Source: Treponema sp. (GTDB lineage: Bacteria; Spirochaetota; Spirochaetia; Treponematales; Treponemataceae). Taken from it: a stretch of 44,446 nucleotides of DNA. How positions within the stretch are numbered: position 1 is the stretch's first letter; each line of letters starts with the position of its first letter. The position numbers and the translations under genes are program-made. Below the pieces are notes generated by a model, which was given only the letters and a program-made list of their open reading frames with translations, was not told where the DNA came from and did no database searches. This document shows positions 1-8,058 of this stretch, piece after piece. The DNA is taken from positions 1 to 44,446 of the forward strand of contig JAFSTK010000002.1 in the NCBI GenBank assembly GCA_017450535.1, in the 5' to 3' direction.

Positions 1-30
1 ACCGTCCGTGGTGGCTCCATTTTTTTCTAC

Positions 31-217
31 CTGCGAAACCCGATGGCAGCATTCGCTGCCATCTCACTTTTCAGCCGCCGTCCTTGGCGGCTCTATTTTT
101 TTTCTGTCTGCGAAACCCGATGGCAGCATTCGCTGCCATCTCACTTTTCAGCCGCCGTCCTTGGCGGCTACATTTTCTTCTCCCTGCGAAACCCGACAGC
201 AGCATCCCCTGCCCGCC
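31..217. repeat. Tandem palindromic repeat (about 77-bp unit)
   Basis: Two nearly identical units start at 31 and 108, and a third, degenerate partial unit starts at 184. The window edge (1-30) looks like the tail of another copy. Each full unit holds two perfect inverted repeats. The first has a 9-bp stem, GATGGCAGC/GCTGCCATC, around ATTC (42-63 and 119-140). The second has a 7-bp stem, AGCCGCC/GGCGGCT, around a 6-nt loop (73-92 and 150-169). Short frames run through the array but consist of the repeat itself. It resembles REP/BIME-type intergenic palindromes. The rest of 1-390 holds a small hairpin at 240-253 and nothing else I can support. Confidence 0.8.
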
Positions 218-378
218 CACACAAAACTACTTTCCCTTAGCGACGTTAGTCGCGTAGCGTTAGCATGCCATCTCCCCAACATTTCGCTCCGTGTGACAAC
301 AAATCCCCTCGTACCACAACATCCCCACAAGACAACACAACTTTCACAATCGGGCTTTCTTCTTTTCACACATTCTGC

Positions 379-390
379 TACACTACTCCC
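379..390 (+). promoter_or_regulatory. Extended -10 directly before the deacylase ATG
   Basis: TACACT (379-384) is preceded by TGC, giving an extended -10, and is followed by exactly 6 nt before the ATG at 391. No Shine-Dalgarno is visible and no good -35 is present. The expected start of transcription coincides with the A of the start codon. Confidence 0.5.
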
Positions 391-870
391 ATGTCTGTAG
401 AAAAAGTAAAAGCGTATTTTGACCAGTTTGGGTTACGCGACAAAATTATTGAGCTGGATGAATCCAGTGCTACCGTAGAGTTGGCGGCAAAGGCGTTGCA
501 CACGGAAGGCGCGCGCATTGCAAAAACTTTAAGCTTCATGGTGGGAGACAAGGCGATTCTGATTGTCACCGCCGGCGACACAAAAATCGACAACGCAAAA
601 TACCGGCACAAATTTGGCTGCAAAGCGCGCATGCTCACCGCAGAAGAATTGGACAGGCTTGTTGGACACGCGCCAGGTGGAGTCTGCCCGTTTGCCGTTC
701 CGAGCGATGTAAAAATCTATCTGGACGAAAGCCTTAAACGCTTTCAGACCGTATTTCCGGCGGCTGGCTCTTCAAACAGCGCGATTGAGCTTACAATTCC
801 CGACTTGGAAAAATATTCCGCCTTTACGGAATGGACAGACGTATCAAAATTAAAAGAAGCTGCGCAATAA
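391..870 (+). CDS. YbaK/ProX-type aminoacyl-tRNA deacylase
   Basis: This 159-residue protein matches the YbaK/EbsC editing-domain family, which hydrolyses mischarged aminoacyl-tRNAs such as Cys- or Ala-tRNAPro in the cytoplasm. Supporting features are the conserved lysine in the RIAKTLSF segment (about residues 45-52), the AGDTKID segment, the GGVCPFA motif (about 110-116) and full domain length. The frame is open upstream to 265, but the extra part is low-complexity Pro/Thr-rich sequence without family similarity. The ATG at 391 gives a normal domain start and lies 6 nt behind a -10 box, so I chose it. A thioesterase gene follows after 22 nt, probably in one operon. The exact tRNA specificity cannot be read from the sequence. 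Confidence 0.85.
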   Translation: MSVEKVKAYFDQFGLRDKIIELDESSATVELAAKALHTEGARIAKTLSFMVGDKAILIVTAGDTKIDNAKYRHKFGCKARMLTAEELDRLVGHAPGGVCPFAVPSDVKIYLDESLKRFQTVFPAAGSSNSAIELTIPDLEKYSAFTEWTDVSKLKEAAQ

Positions 871-892
871 CGCAGAGTCTATAGGAGACAGT

Positions 893-1309
893 ATGAAATT
901 AAGTGACATCAAACCGTATACGCACAAGGTTCAGTATTATGAGACCGACAAAATGCAGGTTACTCATCACTCAAACTATCTGCGTTTTTTGGAAGAAGCC
1001 CGCATTGACTTCCTTGACCAGATTGGCTGGGGCTACGCAAAAATGGAAGAGGAAGGAATCATTTCCCCCGTGCTCTCACTCACCTGCGACTACAAGCACG
1101 CCACAACTTTTCCCGATGTGCTCACAATCTACGTGACAATTGAACAACTTTCCGCAGTCCGCCTCAAGCTCGCATACAAAATCATGAACGGAGAAAAACT
1201 CGCCTGCACCGCCACCACCAGCCACTGCTTTATCAAAAACAACAGCCCCATGATTCTCCAAAAAGAATCCCCAGACTTCTACGCCACACTCAAAGAACTG
1301 ATGGCATAA
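893..1309 (+). CDS. Acyl-CoA thioesterase, 4HBT/YbgC family
   Basis: This 138-residue hot-dog-fold protein resembles the YbgC/FadM group of acyl-CoA thioesterases. The N-terminal stretch VQYYETDKMQVTHHSNYLRF (about residues 13-32) carries the family pattern, with the catalytic-type Asp in YETDKMQ, and is followed by FLEEAR. The length is typical for a single-domain enzyme. The start is supported by AGGAG 5 nt before the ATG. The gene lies 22 nt after the deacylase gene and is followed by a strong bidirectional terminator. The physiological substrate is unknown. Confidence 0.85.
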   Translation: MKLSDIKPYTHKVQYYETDKMQVTHHSNYLRFLEEARIDFLDQIGWGYAKMEEEGIISPVLSLTCDYKHATTFPDVLTIYVTIEQLSAVRLKLAYKIMNGEKLACTATTSHCFIKNNSPMILQKESPDFYATLKELMA

Positions 1310-1351
1310 ATCCGCAATTCAACAGGATGCACACAGATACAAACAGGACAA

Positions 1352-1390
1352 AAAAAGGATGCACGAGATATATCCTCATGCATCCTTTTT
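1352..1390. terminator. Bidirectional Rho-independent terminator
   Basis: A perfect 12-bp inverted repeat, AAAAAGGATGCA (1352-1363) and TGCATCCTTTTT (1379-1390), encloses a 15-nt loop and has an A-run on one side and a T-run on the other. It lies between two convergent genes and can end transcription from both. Confidence 0.85.
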
Positions 1391-1419
1391 ATCTTTATGA
1401 ATCCTTATGAATCTTGAAA

Positions 1420-4400
1420 CTATTTGTTAAGAATGAACTCAACGCGGCGGTTCTTCCAGCGGTTAGCTTCATCTTTCGGATTAGCAACCGGCTCTCTACC
1501 ACCCTTACCGTCGGTACTCAAGCGGTCTGCCTTAACCTTATGGTTCACCAAGTATTTCTTAACAAACTCTGCGCGGCGCTGTGACAGCGGAATCAGAGCA
1601 GGGCCCCACATTTTCGGATTGTCCACTGTCTCTTCTTCTTCGTTGTCTGTCGTGCGGTTTGCGTGACCAACAATCGTTACCTTGTAAGTATCGAACTTGT
1701 TCAAAATCACTGCGATACGGTTCAAGATACGTTCGTTGTTAGCAGCCTGTTCCTTGGTTACGCCGTCTTTCTTTCCAGGTGCGCTTTCCACCTTAAAGTC
1801 TGCGTTGTCGCTGCGGAAGATGATTGACGGAACAGCCATCTTGAGCACGTCACCCACGCGGATAACCAGAATATCAATGTTAATTTTGCCTTCAACGGTG
1901 CTGGTCAAGCCGAGGTTATCAGTTGCGGTGAACACATACGGATAATCCATAGCAGACTGTACCAATTCGCCGCTGTTAGAACGTCCGTCCCATGTCATCT
2001 GCTCAGTAATAGCAGACTTACCGCTTGTAGCCCAGAACTTGCGTCCGTTCGGGTCGTTAATTGTAAATGACCAGTTCTTCAAGCCGACCGGAGTAACAGC
2101 CTTGAGGCGGATGAACAAGTCATCGTCTGTACCGTCGTTATCCGGACTGAAGTAGCCAGAATTGGTTTCGGTAGCAGTCTTGACTGTCAGCTGCGGTGCT
2201 GTAACAGAACTGATGAATGCAGAAGAAACGGTCTTAACTTCATTACCCTTTGCATACACTACATCAAGATTACCAGTGAATACGCCTTCAGCAACTTTCT
2301 TCTCGCTGTCCAAGCCGTCCCATGTGATTGTCGCGGGCAAGTTCGGAGAGTCAGCATTTGACCAAGAGCGGACAACTTTGCCGTCTGCGCTGGTGATGTC
2401 AAACTTCCAGGTTTCGATGCCTTCGTTCAAAGACGGGCGGATTGTGAACTGCTGTGTATCGCGGTTGTTGTCTCCGTTGGGGCTGAATGCCTCATATTCT
2501 GCAGTCACGAATGCATTTGCCGGACGAGTATCTACTACGATAGATTTAATCTCAGCAGATGATTTGTTTCCTGCGGCATCCTCAGCGTTGAATACCAGTT
2601 TGTATGTGCCGTCCGGAACTTTGTTACCAGCGTCATCAGTTGCGTCCCAAGCGAATGACGGAACTTTACCGTTCCAAGTCAGCGTGCGCACAACCGCATT
2701 CTTGCTGTTTACGATAGTCGCAGTCCAGTTGTCATCAGTGCAGTCAACAACTTCCACAGGGAGCGTGTCTTTGCGGCTGTCAGCATCCGGGCTGAACAAA
2801 GTGTATGCCGCTTTCAGGTCGATTTTCGGAGCCACAGTGTCGATTGCGAAAGCCTGTGTCTGTGCGTTTGCTTCTGAACCGTTGGCAGCCTTTGTCTCCA
2901 AGAATGCCACGTATTTGCCGTCAGCACAACGTGTGCCGTCGCTTGCAAGACCATTCCATGTGAAGTTGTTCGGCAATGAACCGTCAGCCTCGCTGCTGTA
3001 CACTTCTTTTCCTGCGCTGTCTGAAATTGAAAGCTTATAGTGATTGATTGCGCTTGAAGCCTTCATCACCGGAGTAAAGCGGATAGTGTTGCGTGCGCCA
3101 GTCGGATTGAATGCCAGCGCGCTCGTAGTCAGCATGATTTCAGCCTTGCTGGTGTCGAGCGAGAATTTGCTTGTTGAATAATCAGCGGCGTTTCCAGCGG
3201 CATCAACTGCTGCCAATTTGTAAGTGTATTCACCGTCAGCAGCCATCTGAGAGTTGCCGTCCAAACCGTCCCAAGAGAATTTCTCCGGAGGATATGAACC
3301 AAAGTTGTATGTGCGCACAGTATTACCCTTAGCATCAACAACCGTACCGACCCAGTTGTTTACCGGCGCGCCATTGTTGGTCATAATCGTCTGGGTGATT
3401 TCCATACCGTCCTGATTGCCGTCTCCATCCGGGCTGAATACAGTGCCGTTTGTTTTGAGCGTAGCAACAGGTTTTGAAGTATCAAGCATAAACACCGGAG
3501 ACTTCACCACATCCGGCTCGTAACCGTTCAAGTATTTTGCAGTCACCTTAGCCTGATATGAGCCGTCTGAAACAAGTTTGCCGCTATCATCAGTACCATC
3601 AAACTCAATTGATGACGGCGGATTGTTGGTGCCCTCAAACTTCTTGTATTCTTTTCCGTCCGCTCCAATAATCGTTACCGCCCAGTTTGTCAGCTTGTTG
3701 CCGCTCTTGGGATCCGGCAGCGGAATCTTTACGTCAAAGAGCACGGACTTGCTGCCCGTTCCCACAGGAGAGAAGTAGCGGCTGCCGTTGATAACGATGT
3801 TCGTCGCAGGCTTTTCCGCTGAGTAAATCAAGTTGTTAATGCCAGCCGGAGCAGATTTGTTACCTGCGCGGTCAGTTGCGGCAATCTTGTAGTTGTAAAC
3901 GCCATCAGGAAGCGGCGCACCACTTTCGTTGGTACCGTTCCATTCGAGTGTAACCGGCTCGCTGTCCTGCATCTTGTATGAGCGAACAACTTTTCCACCC
4001 GCATCGGTGAATTCAGCCAACCACTCGTCTTCTTTTGAACCAGACTGACGCACGGTGAGCACTGTTTTTGCTCCCTCGCCAAAAATCTTGTCTGAGCCAG
4101 AAAGCTGAGCCACGTTTACCTCAGGCGGCGTATTATCAACGATGACAACCAGCGGTTTTGTGGTAGCAGTATTGTTGTTATCATCAGATGCGGTAAATTC
4201 ATAATAGTAGGTGCCGTCGGGCGCAACCTGACCATTATCCATTATACCGTTCCAAACCAAAGTGGTCGGAATAGTAACACCCTTTTTAGGAGTAAACAGT
4301 GCCTTAAAGAAATTCTTAAAGGTCACTTTGTCCTCACGCTTTTCCTTATTGCCGATAGTACGGACAACATCGCCCGCCTGGTTCTTAATGACAAAACTCC

Positions 4401-4557
4401 AGTCTTTTACGTAGCGTTTTTCTTTAATTTTCAGAGGAACTTCCAAAGTATCCTGAACGCCATCGTTATTCGGAGAAATGTATACCGGTCCTTTTTCTGC
4501 AAATACCGCAGTGGACAAGAAAACCGCGCATGCAGCGGTCAAAAAAATCTTTTTCAT
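1420..4557 (-). CDS. Giant periplasmic protein: FlgD-type Ig repeats plus OmpA C-domain
   Basis: The protein has 1045 residues. A signal peptide (residues 1 to about 21, ending VFA) is followed by about seven repeats of roughly 120 residues. Each repeat starts with a variant of FSPDGDGNQD and ends with a segment like WDGLDGNSQMAADGEYTYKL and an AGN turn, the pattern of FlgD-type Ig-like domains. The Asp-rich loops resemble calcium-binding turns. The last 130 residues are an OmpA-like peptidoglycan-binding domain (IVGHANRT, NRRVEFIL). The protein probably spans the periplasm and anchors to peptidoglycan. The ATG at 4557 has GAGGAG 8 nt upstream. This site lies within the end of the preceding barrel gene, whose stop is 1 nt away, so the two are translationally coupled. 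Confidence 0.8.
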   Translation of the reverse strand: MKKIFLTAACAVFLSTAVFAEKGPVYISPNNDGVQDTLEVPLKIKEKRYVKDWSFVIKNQAGDVVRTIGNKEKREDKVTFKNFFKALFTPKKGVTIPTTLVWNGIMDNGQVAPDGTYYYEFTASDDNNNTATTKPLVVIVDNTPPEVNVAQLSGSDKIFGEGAKTVLTVRQSGSKEDEWLAEFTDAGGKVVRSYKMQDSEPVTLEWNGTNESGAPLPDGVYNYKIAATDRAGNKSAPAGINNLIYSAEKPATNIVINGSRYFSPVGTGSKSVLFDVKIPLPDPKSGNKLTNWAVTIIGADGKEYKKFEGTNNPPSSIEFDGTDDSGKLVSDGSYQAKVTAKYLNGYEPDVVKSPVFMLDTSKPVATLKTNGTVFSPDGDGNQDGMEITQTIMTNNGAPVNNWVGTVVDAKGNTVRTYNFGSYPPEKFSWDGLDGNSQMAADGEYTYKLAAVDAAGNAADYSTSKFSLDTSKAEIMLTTSALAFNPTGARNTIRFTPVMKASSAINHYKLSISDSAGKEVYSSEADGSLPNNFTWNGLASDGTRCADGKYVAFLETKAANGSEANAQTQAFAIDTVAPKIDLKAAYTLFSPDADSRKDTLPVEVVDCTDDNWTATIVNSKNAVVRTLTWNGKVPSFAWDATDDAGNKVPDGTYKLVFNAEDAAGNKSSAEIKSIVVDTRPANAFVTAEYEAFSPNGDNNRDTQQFTIRPSLNEGIETWKFDITSADGKVVRSWSNADSPNLPATITWDGLDSEKKVAEGVFTGNLDVVYAKGNEVKTVSSAFISSVTAPQLTVKTATETNSGYFSPDNDGTDDDLFIRLKAVTPVGLKNWSFTINDPNGRKFWATSGKSAITEQMTWDGRSNSGELVQSAMDYPYVFTATDNLGLTSTVEGKINIDILVIRVGDVLKMAVPSIIFRSDNADFKVESAPGKKDGVTKEQAANNERILNRIAVILNKFDTYKVTIVGHANRTTDNEEEETVDNPKMWGPALIPLSQRRAEFVKKYLVNHKVKADRLSTDGKGGREPVANPKDEANRWKNRRVEFILNK

Positions 4558-4558
4558 C

Positions 4559-5725
4559 TTAGTGCTCCTCATCCCACAAAGTAATAACCGGCGGCTCTTT
4601 ATCTTCCATACCGAATTTCATAACCGCACCAAAAGAGAACGCATTAATATCGCTGTAGAGATTGCGCCAGCCGGCACCCGCCGTAAGCTCACTCTGCGCC
4701 CAGCCACGTTTTGCCATAGCGGCATTTGCGCCGGTATTCATATTGAACTTCACGCTTAATGTAGCCGACGGAATCAAATTCTTACTGCCTTCTGCCAATT
4801 CACGAACATCAAGTTCCCATGCAGAAGCAAAGCGGAATGTCGCAAATTTTAAGCCAGAATATTCCAGCCCCACACCCAAATCAAATGCGAGGTCCATAAA
4901 TCCAGGAACGGCAATGTCAGTTGAACCACCAATCTTGAAACTGCCTGTATCCAGAATCACGAATGCTACACCACCACGCGGCGTCGCAATTCCAGGCCAC
5001 ATAGAAACCTTGACTGGCTCCATACCTGTAACTGGATTTGGCTCAAGTCCTTTAATGCCCTTGTATTTTGTTTTTGTGTACAATTTTCCCAAGTTCATCA
5101 ACGTCGCCGCAAAACGAACCTGCTTGAAGAAGAGCAAATCGCCGTGATTATAAAAAACTCCCGTATTAGCGGCCAGCATCCAGTCGGAGGAAGATTCGTC
5201 TACACTAATCACAGCATCCTTAACACTATACCAATAACCGCCACCAGTGACACCCAAGCCTACAGATACTTTGTCAGTAATATCCTTAGAGACATTTGCC
5301 GTAAAAAGAATATTATTTCCCAAGGTCATGTCTCCCAGAGGAGCGAATACACCCTGTACCATAAAAGTTGGCACACACCAGCGTGTCGGGAAAGTTGCGC
5401 CTACCTGAAACGCAGCTCCTGTGTCACTGCCAGAACTGCCTTTGACCCCCATAACATCATACTCAATCTCTTTGTTTTTGTCCGACATAAACGTAAAGCC
5501 CAAATCAAGAGCGATACGCTGTTCAAAAGCAGACAACGCCGGATTTGTGACGACAGAGGAAGGAATCACCTCATACACAGATCCACCAGCGGTAGAGTTT
5601 GCGCCACTCAACGAAAACGGAGAAGAAAGGCGCAAAAGATTTTGTCCGCCTGCAGGCGGATTGTACGCAAACAAACTGCTGGCAACAAGCAACAAGCTGG
5701 CAGCCATCACAACATGTTTTTTCAT
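4559..5725 (-). CDS. Outer-membrane beta-barrel, UPF0164/PorV-like
   Basis: This 388-residue protein has a signal peptide (residues 1-21, ending LFA). It continues with GGQNLLRLSSPFSLSGAN and a VVTNPALSAFEQR segment typical of PorV/UPF0164 (FadL-like) outer-membrane proteins. Alternating hydrophobic, aromatic and Gly-rich strands run to the C-terminus, consistent with a barrel. The ATG at 5725 has GGAGG 11 nt upstream. A second ATG at 5743 would overlap that ribosome-binding site and precede the signal peptide. The gene heads a two-gene operon with the FlgD-Ig/OmpA protein, suggesting a barrel with a periplasmic partner. The UPF0164 link is by overall pattern, not alignment. Confidence 0.65.
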   Translation of the reverse strand: MKKHVVMAASLLLVASSLFAYNPPAGGQNLLRLSSPFSLSGANSTAGGSVYEVIPSSVVTNPALSAFEQRIALDLGFTFMSDKNKEIEYDVMGVKGSSGSDTGAAFQVGATFPTRWCVPTFMVQGVFAPLGDMTLGNNILFTANVSKDITDKVSVGLGVTGGGYWYSVKDAVISVDESSSDWMLAANTGVFYNHGDLLFFKQVRFAATLMNLGKLYTKTKYKGIKGLEPNPVTGMEPVKVSMWPGIATPRGGVAFVILDTGSFKIGGSTDIAVPGFMDLAFDLGVGLEYSGLKFATFRFASAWELDVRELAEGSKNLIPSATLSVKFNMNTGANAAMAKRGWAQSELTAGAGWRNLYSDINAFSFGAVMKFGMEDKEPPVITLWDEEH

Positions 5726-5765
5726 TTTAGAAGTAGCCTCCATGGTCTTTTAAAAATATATCAAT

Positions 5766-5794
5766 ATTATAAAGAAAAAAATCAGAAAATACAA
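5766..5794 (-). promoter_or_regulatory. Promoter of the barrel/OmpA operon
   Basis: On the minus strand TTGTAT (5794-5789) and a perfect TATAAT (5771-5766) are separated by 17 bp. The leader to the ATG at 5725 is about 35 nt and contains the GGAGG site. Confidence 0.55.
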
Positions 5795-5811
5795 TAAGAA
5801 GTCCAATTTCC

Positions 5812-5846
5812 TTGATATTCATAGAAAATTTCGATATATTTTATGT
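5812..5846 (+). promoter_or_regulatory. Leaderless-type promoter of the 514-residue protein
   Basis: TTGATA (5812-5817), a 17-bp spacer, TATATT (5835-5840), 6 nt, then the ATG at 5847. No Shine-Dalgarno is present, so the transcript is expected to begin at or next to the start codon. Confidence 0.65.
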
Positions 5847-7391
5847 ATGGCAAAGAATGGTGGCAAGGCATCCGGAGGATCCTTTTTAGATAAGATTCTC
5901 AGTCTCTTCGGCGGTGGAGACCCGGAAGCTGATAAAAAACGACTTTTAAAAAATATCGCAAAAAATCTTTCGCACTCAAAATATAAATTCTACAAGCCTA
6001 ATGGCGACCAAGTGCTTCCCTTGTTCGGCAAATTCCTCTGGGAAATCTACAAAACCGTTGGCACATGTCAGATGATGTTCCATAATCAGGAAAATCCGAA
6101 CTATTTTAAGCATATGGTCATAAACTACACGCTTTCTGACGAACAGAAGGCCGTAGAGGAATCTCTGGAAGAAGACGCCATCAAGAGCTTGGCATCACAG
6201 ATGAGTTTCCCAGACTTAAAAAAGAAAGTAAAGGAAGATTTGGACGTGTTCATCGGCGGATTTAACGACGAAAAAGTTATTCGCACAGATAATATGTACA
6301 GCGTGCTCATGGCATTCCGTTCTTTCTGTACGTTCGACTTTTTTTTCACGCTCAAAAAATTTGACTCCACCATACATGAGGGCGAATTTTCAAGGACGCC
6401 GCATTTTGAGTCCATCGACGCATCCTATCTCGTTGACGACATCAAAGATTTTGCGTCAATCGTCGCATCCATGCCATTTGACAGCGACTGGAACTCCATG
6501 CTCACCATGTTCAAAGAAGTGCGCGGCTCAGAGCCGGTAAAGGCAAACCAGTGGACAAAAATCATCCAGCGTCTGGAAGGTCTGCAGCGAAGCAGAGTGC
6601 TGGACATGATGATTCAGCTGATGACCAAAGACCCCAGTTATCAGACTATGGGTGAAGTGAAGAACGAGCAGATTGTCGATCCGTTCATTGATAAGATTAG
6701 GACAGAGGCAACAAATACCGTCGCCCACATCGAATCAGCACAAAAGAATTCCAAGGTTGACGGCATTCTGATGCAAATTTTCAATACGACAAACATCACC
6801 GTGCTTAAAAACTATACCGAAGGTGGCGGCGGACCTTTTGCAAAGAAAGATTTGGGCGAGTTTGAGCATGCCCGTGCGCTGAACTACCTCAAGGCATTTC
6901 TCGTCGAATACGTAAAACGTGATGTGCGCGAATATGCCGATTTGGTTTTGATTCGCGGTCAATGGGCTACGACTCCGCTCTCTCAGCAAATGAGCGACGC
7001 ATATAACGTCATTTTGCAAGTTTCCGACGCAATCACCAATTTTGACGATAAAATGGCGGCGGACGGAGAAGTGGGCATAAAACTCAAAACGCATCTTCCC
7101 AGCACAGAGCGCAGCAAGGAAGCGGCAAATATTGTGCGCACGCTCATCGGAGACGCAAACGACGAGGCAAAGGGCTATATCGTCACGTGTACCAAAAACA
7201 TCATCATCTTTGCGCGCAACGTAAAGGCGTTGATTGACGACTACCCCAAGAAGACTCCTGAAATGATTGTGAACTGGAAAGAGCTCGACCGTTTTGCCGA
7301 GCATCCGATAAATGAACTGGCAGTAGAAGTGTACAAAAAAATGTATCTCATCTCCAGTTTGATGCAGAGTCTGTTGGGTGGCGGACAATAA
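5847..7391 (+). CDS. Conserved treponemal cytoplasmic protein (possibly DUF5312)
   Basis: This 514-residue protein has no signal peptide and no membrane segment. It is largely helical with many charged residues. It begins with a short Gly/Ser/Lys-rich region and a conserved-looking block, FYKPNGDQVLPLFGKFLWEI (about residues 49-68). I recognise it as a family restricted to treponemes, possibly the one named DUF5312, but I know of no demonstrated function. The last residues (LLGGGQ) echo the Gly-rich N-terminus. The next gene, rlmE, starts 51 nt downstream. The start is set by the -10 box 6 nt upstream of the ATG. There are no catalytic motifs from which a function could be guessed. Confidence 0.75.
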   Translation: MAKNGGKASGGSFLDKILSLFGGGDPEADKKRLLKNIAKNLSHSKYKFYKPNGDQVLPLFGKFLWEIYKTVGTCQMMFHNQENPNYFKHMVINYTLSDEQKAVEESLEEDAIKSLASQMSFPDLKKKVKEDLDVFIGGFNDEKVIRTDNMYSVLMAFRSFCTFDFFFTLKKFDSTIHEGEFSRTPHFESIDASYLVDDIKDFASIVASMPFDSDWNSMLTMFKEVRGSEPVKANQWTKIIQRLEGLQRSRVLDMMIQLMTKDPSYQTMGEVKNEQIVDPFIDKIRTEATNTVAHIESAQKNSKVDGILMQIFNTTNITVLKNYTEGGGGPFAKKDLGEFEHARALNYLKAFLVEYVKRDVREYADLVLIRGQWATTPLSQQMSDAYNVILQVSDAITNFDDKMAADGEVGIKLKTHLPSTERSKEAANIVRTLIGDANDEAKGYIVTCTKNIIIFARNVKALIDDYPKKTPEMIVNWKELDRFAEHPINELAVEVYKKMYLISSLMQSLLGGGQ

Positions 7392-7442
7392 ATTCTGCAT
7401 TTTTGCACTGAAAAAAACATTTGAAGCTACCGATAATAAGGT

Positions 7443-8036
7443 ATGGCAAACAGTTACGAAAAGCCTGATTTTTGGTCACGGAAAGCATTCTCTGAAGGCT
7501 ACCCCGCTCGCTCGGTTTACAAGCTAAAGGAAATCGACGAGAAATTCGGCATGATAAAGAAAAATTATCATGTGCTGGATTTGGGGGCGGCTCCGGGAAG
7601 CTGGACAACTTTTTTGCTCCGCACAATGGACGGCAGCGGAAAGGTAGTCTCCTGCGACTTGAATCCCTTGGCAAAGGACGTAAAAGGCGACAACCTTGTG
7701 TTCATCCAGGGCGATTTAAACGAAGCGGAAATCCGTGAGTCAATTCAAAAAGAGGGACCTTTCGATTTAGTTGTTTGCGATGCGGCACCATTGACGACGG
7801 GAAACAGAGTTGTAGATACGGCACGCTCCACCGGACTGGTAAAAATGGCGGTGTGGTATGCCCAGACAATGCTCAAAACCGGCGGAAATTTTGCCGTAAA
7901 GATTTTTCAGAACGGCGACCAGCAAAAGATTCTTATGGAAATGCGCAAACTGTTTCAGACTGCAAAAGGATTTAAGCCGGAAGCATGCCGTTCCGAATCA
8001 TTCGAAACATACTTAATCGGGCTGAATAAAAAATAG
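7443..8036 (+). CDS. rlmE: 23S rRNA 2'-O-methyltransferase RlmE (FtsJ/RrmJ)
   Basis: This 197-residue FtsJ-type enzyme 2'-O-methylates U2552 (E. coli numbering) in the A-loop of 23S rRNA. The S-adenosylmethionine site is VLDLGAAPGSWT (about residues 41-52), and the K-D-K-E tetrad residues fit KLKEID near residue 30, the DLVVCDAAP segment, the VKIF segment and the C-terminal SESFETYLIG. CDAAP replaces the more common SDMAP, a mild variant. No Shine-Dalgarno precedes the ATG. GATAAT (7432-7437) lies 5 nt upstream with a possible CTGAAA (7408-7413) 18 bp before it, again suggesting a leaderless start. Confidence 0.9.
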   Translation: MANSYEKPDFWSRKAFSEGYPARSVYKLKEIDEKFGMIKKNYHVLDLGAAPGSWTTFLLRTMDGSGKVVSCDLNPLAKDVKGDNLVFIQGDLNEAEIRESIQKEGPFDLVVCDAAPLTTGNRVVDTARSTGLVKMAVWYAQTMLKTGGNFAVKIFQNGDQQKILMEMRKLFQTAKGFKPEACRSESFETYLIGLNKK

Positions 8037-8058
8037 TCAGTTCAAAAAGGAATGAAAC

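Noticed and set aside
31-217. CRISPR array
   Set aside because: The repeats are adjacent 77-bp units with conserved sequence throughout. There are no unique spacers and no cas genes.
8-400. Frames across the 5' repeat region, including the upstream extension of the deacylase to 265
   Set aside because: The translations merely repeat the palindromic units or are low-complexity, and the deacylase fold and a -10 box point to the ATG at 391.
2162-3040. 292-codon plus-strand frame opposite the FlgD-Ig protein
   Set aside because: It is a shadow of the repeated Ig-domain gene, without a ribosome-binding site or recognisable domain.
5144-5797. 217-codon plus-strand frame opposite the barrel gene
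   Set aside because: Its composition is not protein-like, it overlaps a gene with a signal peptide and strong ribosome-binding site, and it runs through the minus-strand promoter.
6735-7400. 221-codon minus-strand frame opposite the conserved 514-residue gene
   Set aside because: It is rich in Cys/His without motifs and lies entirely inside a well-supported gene.
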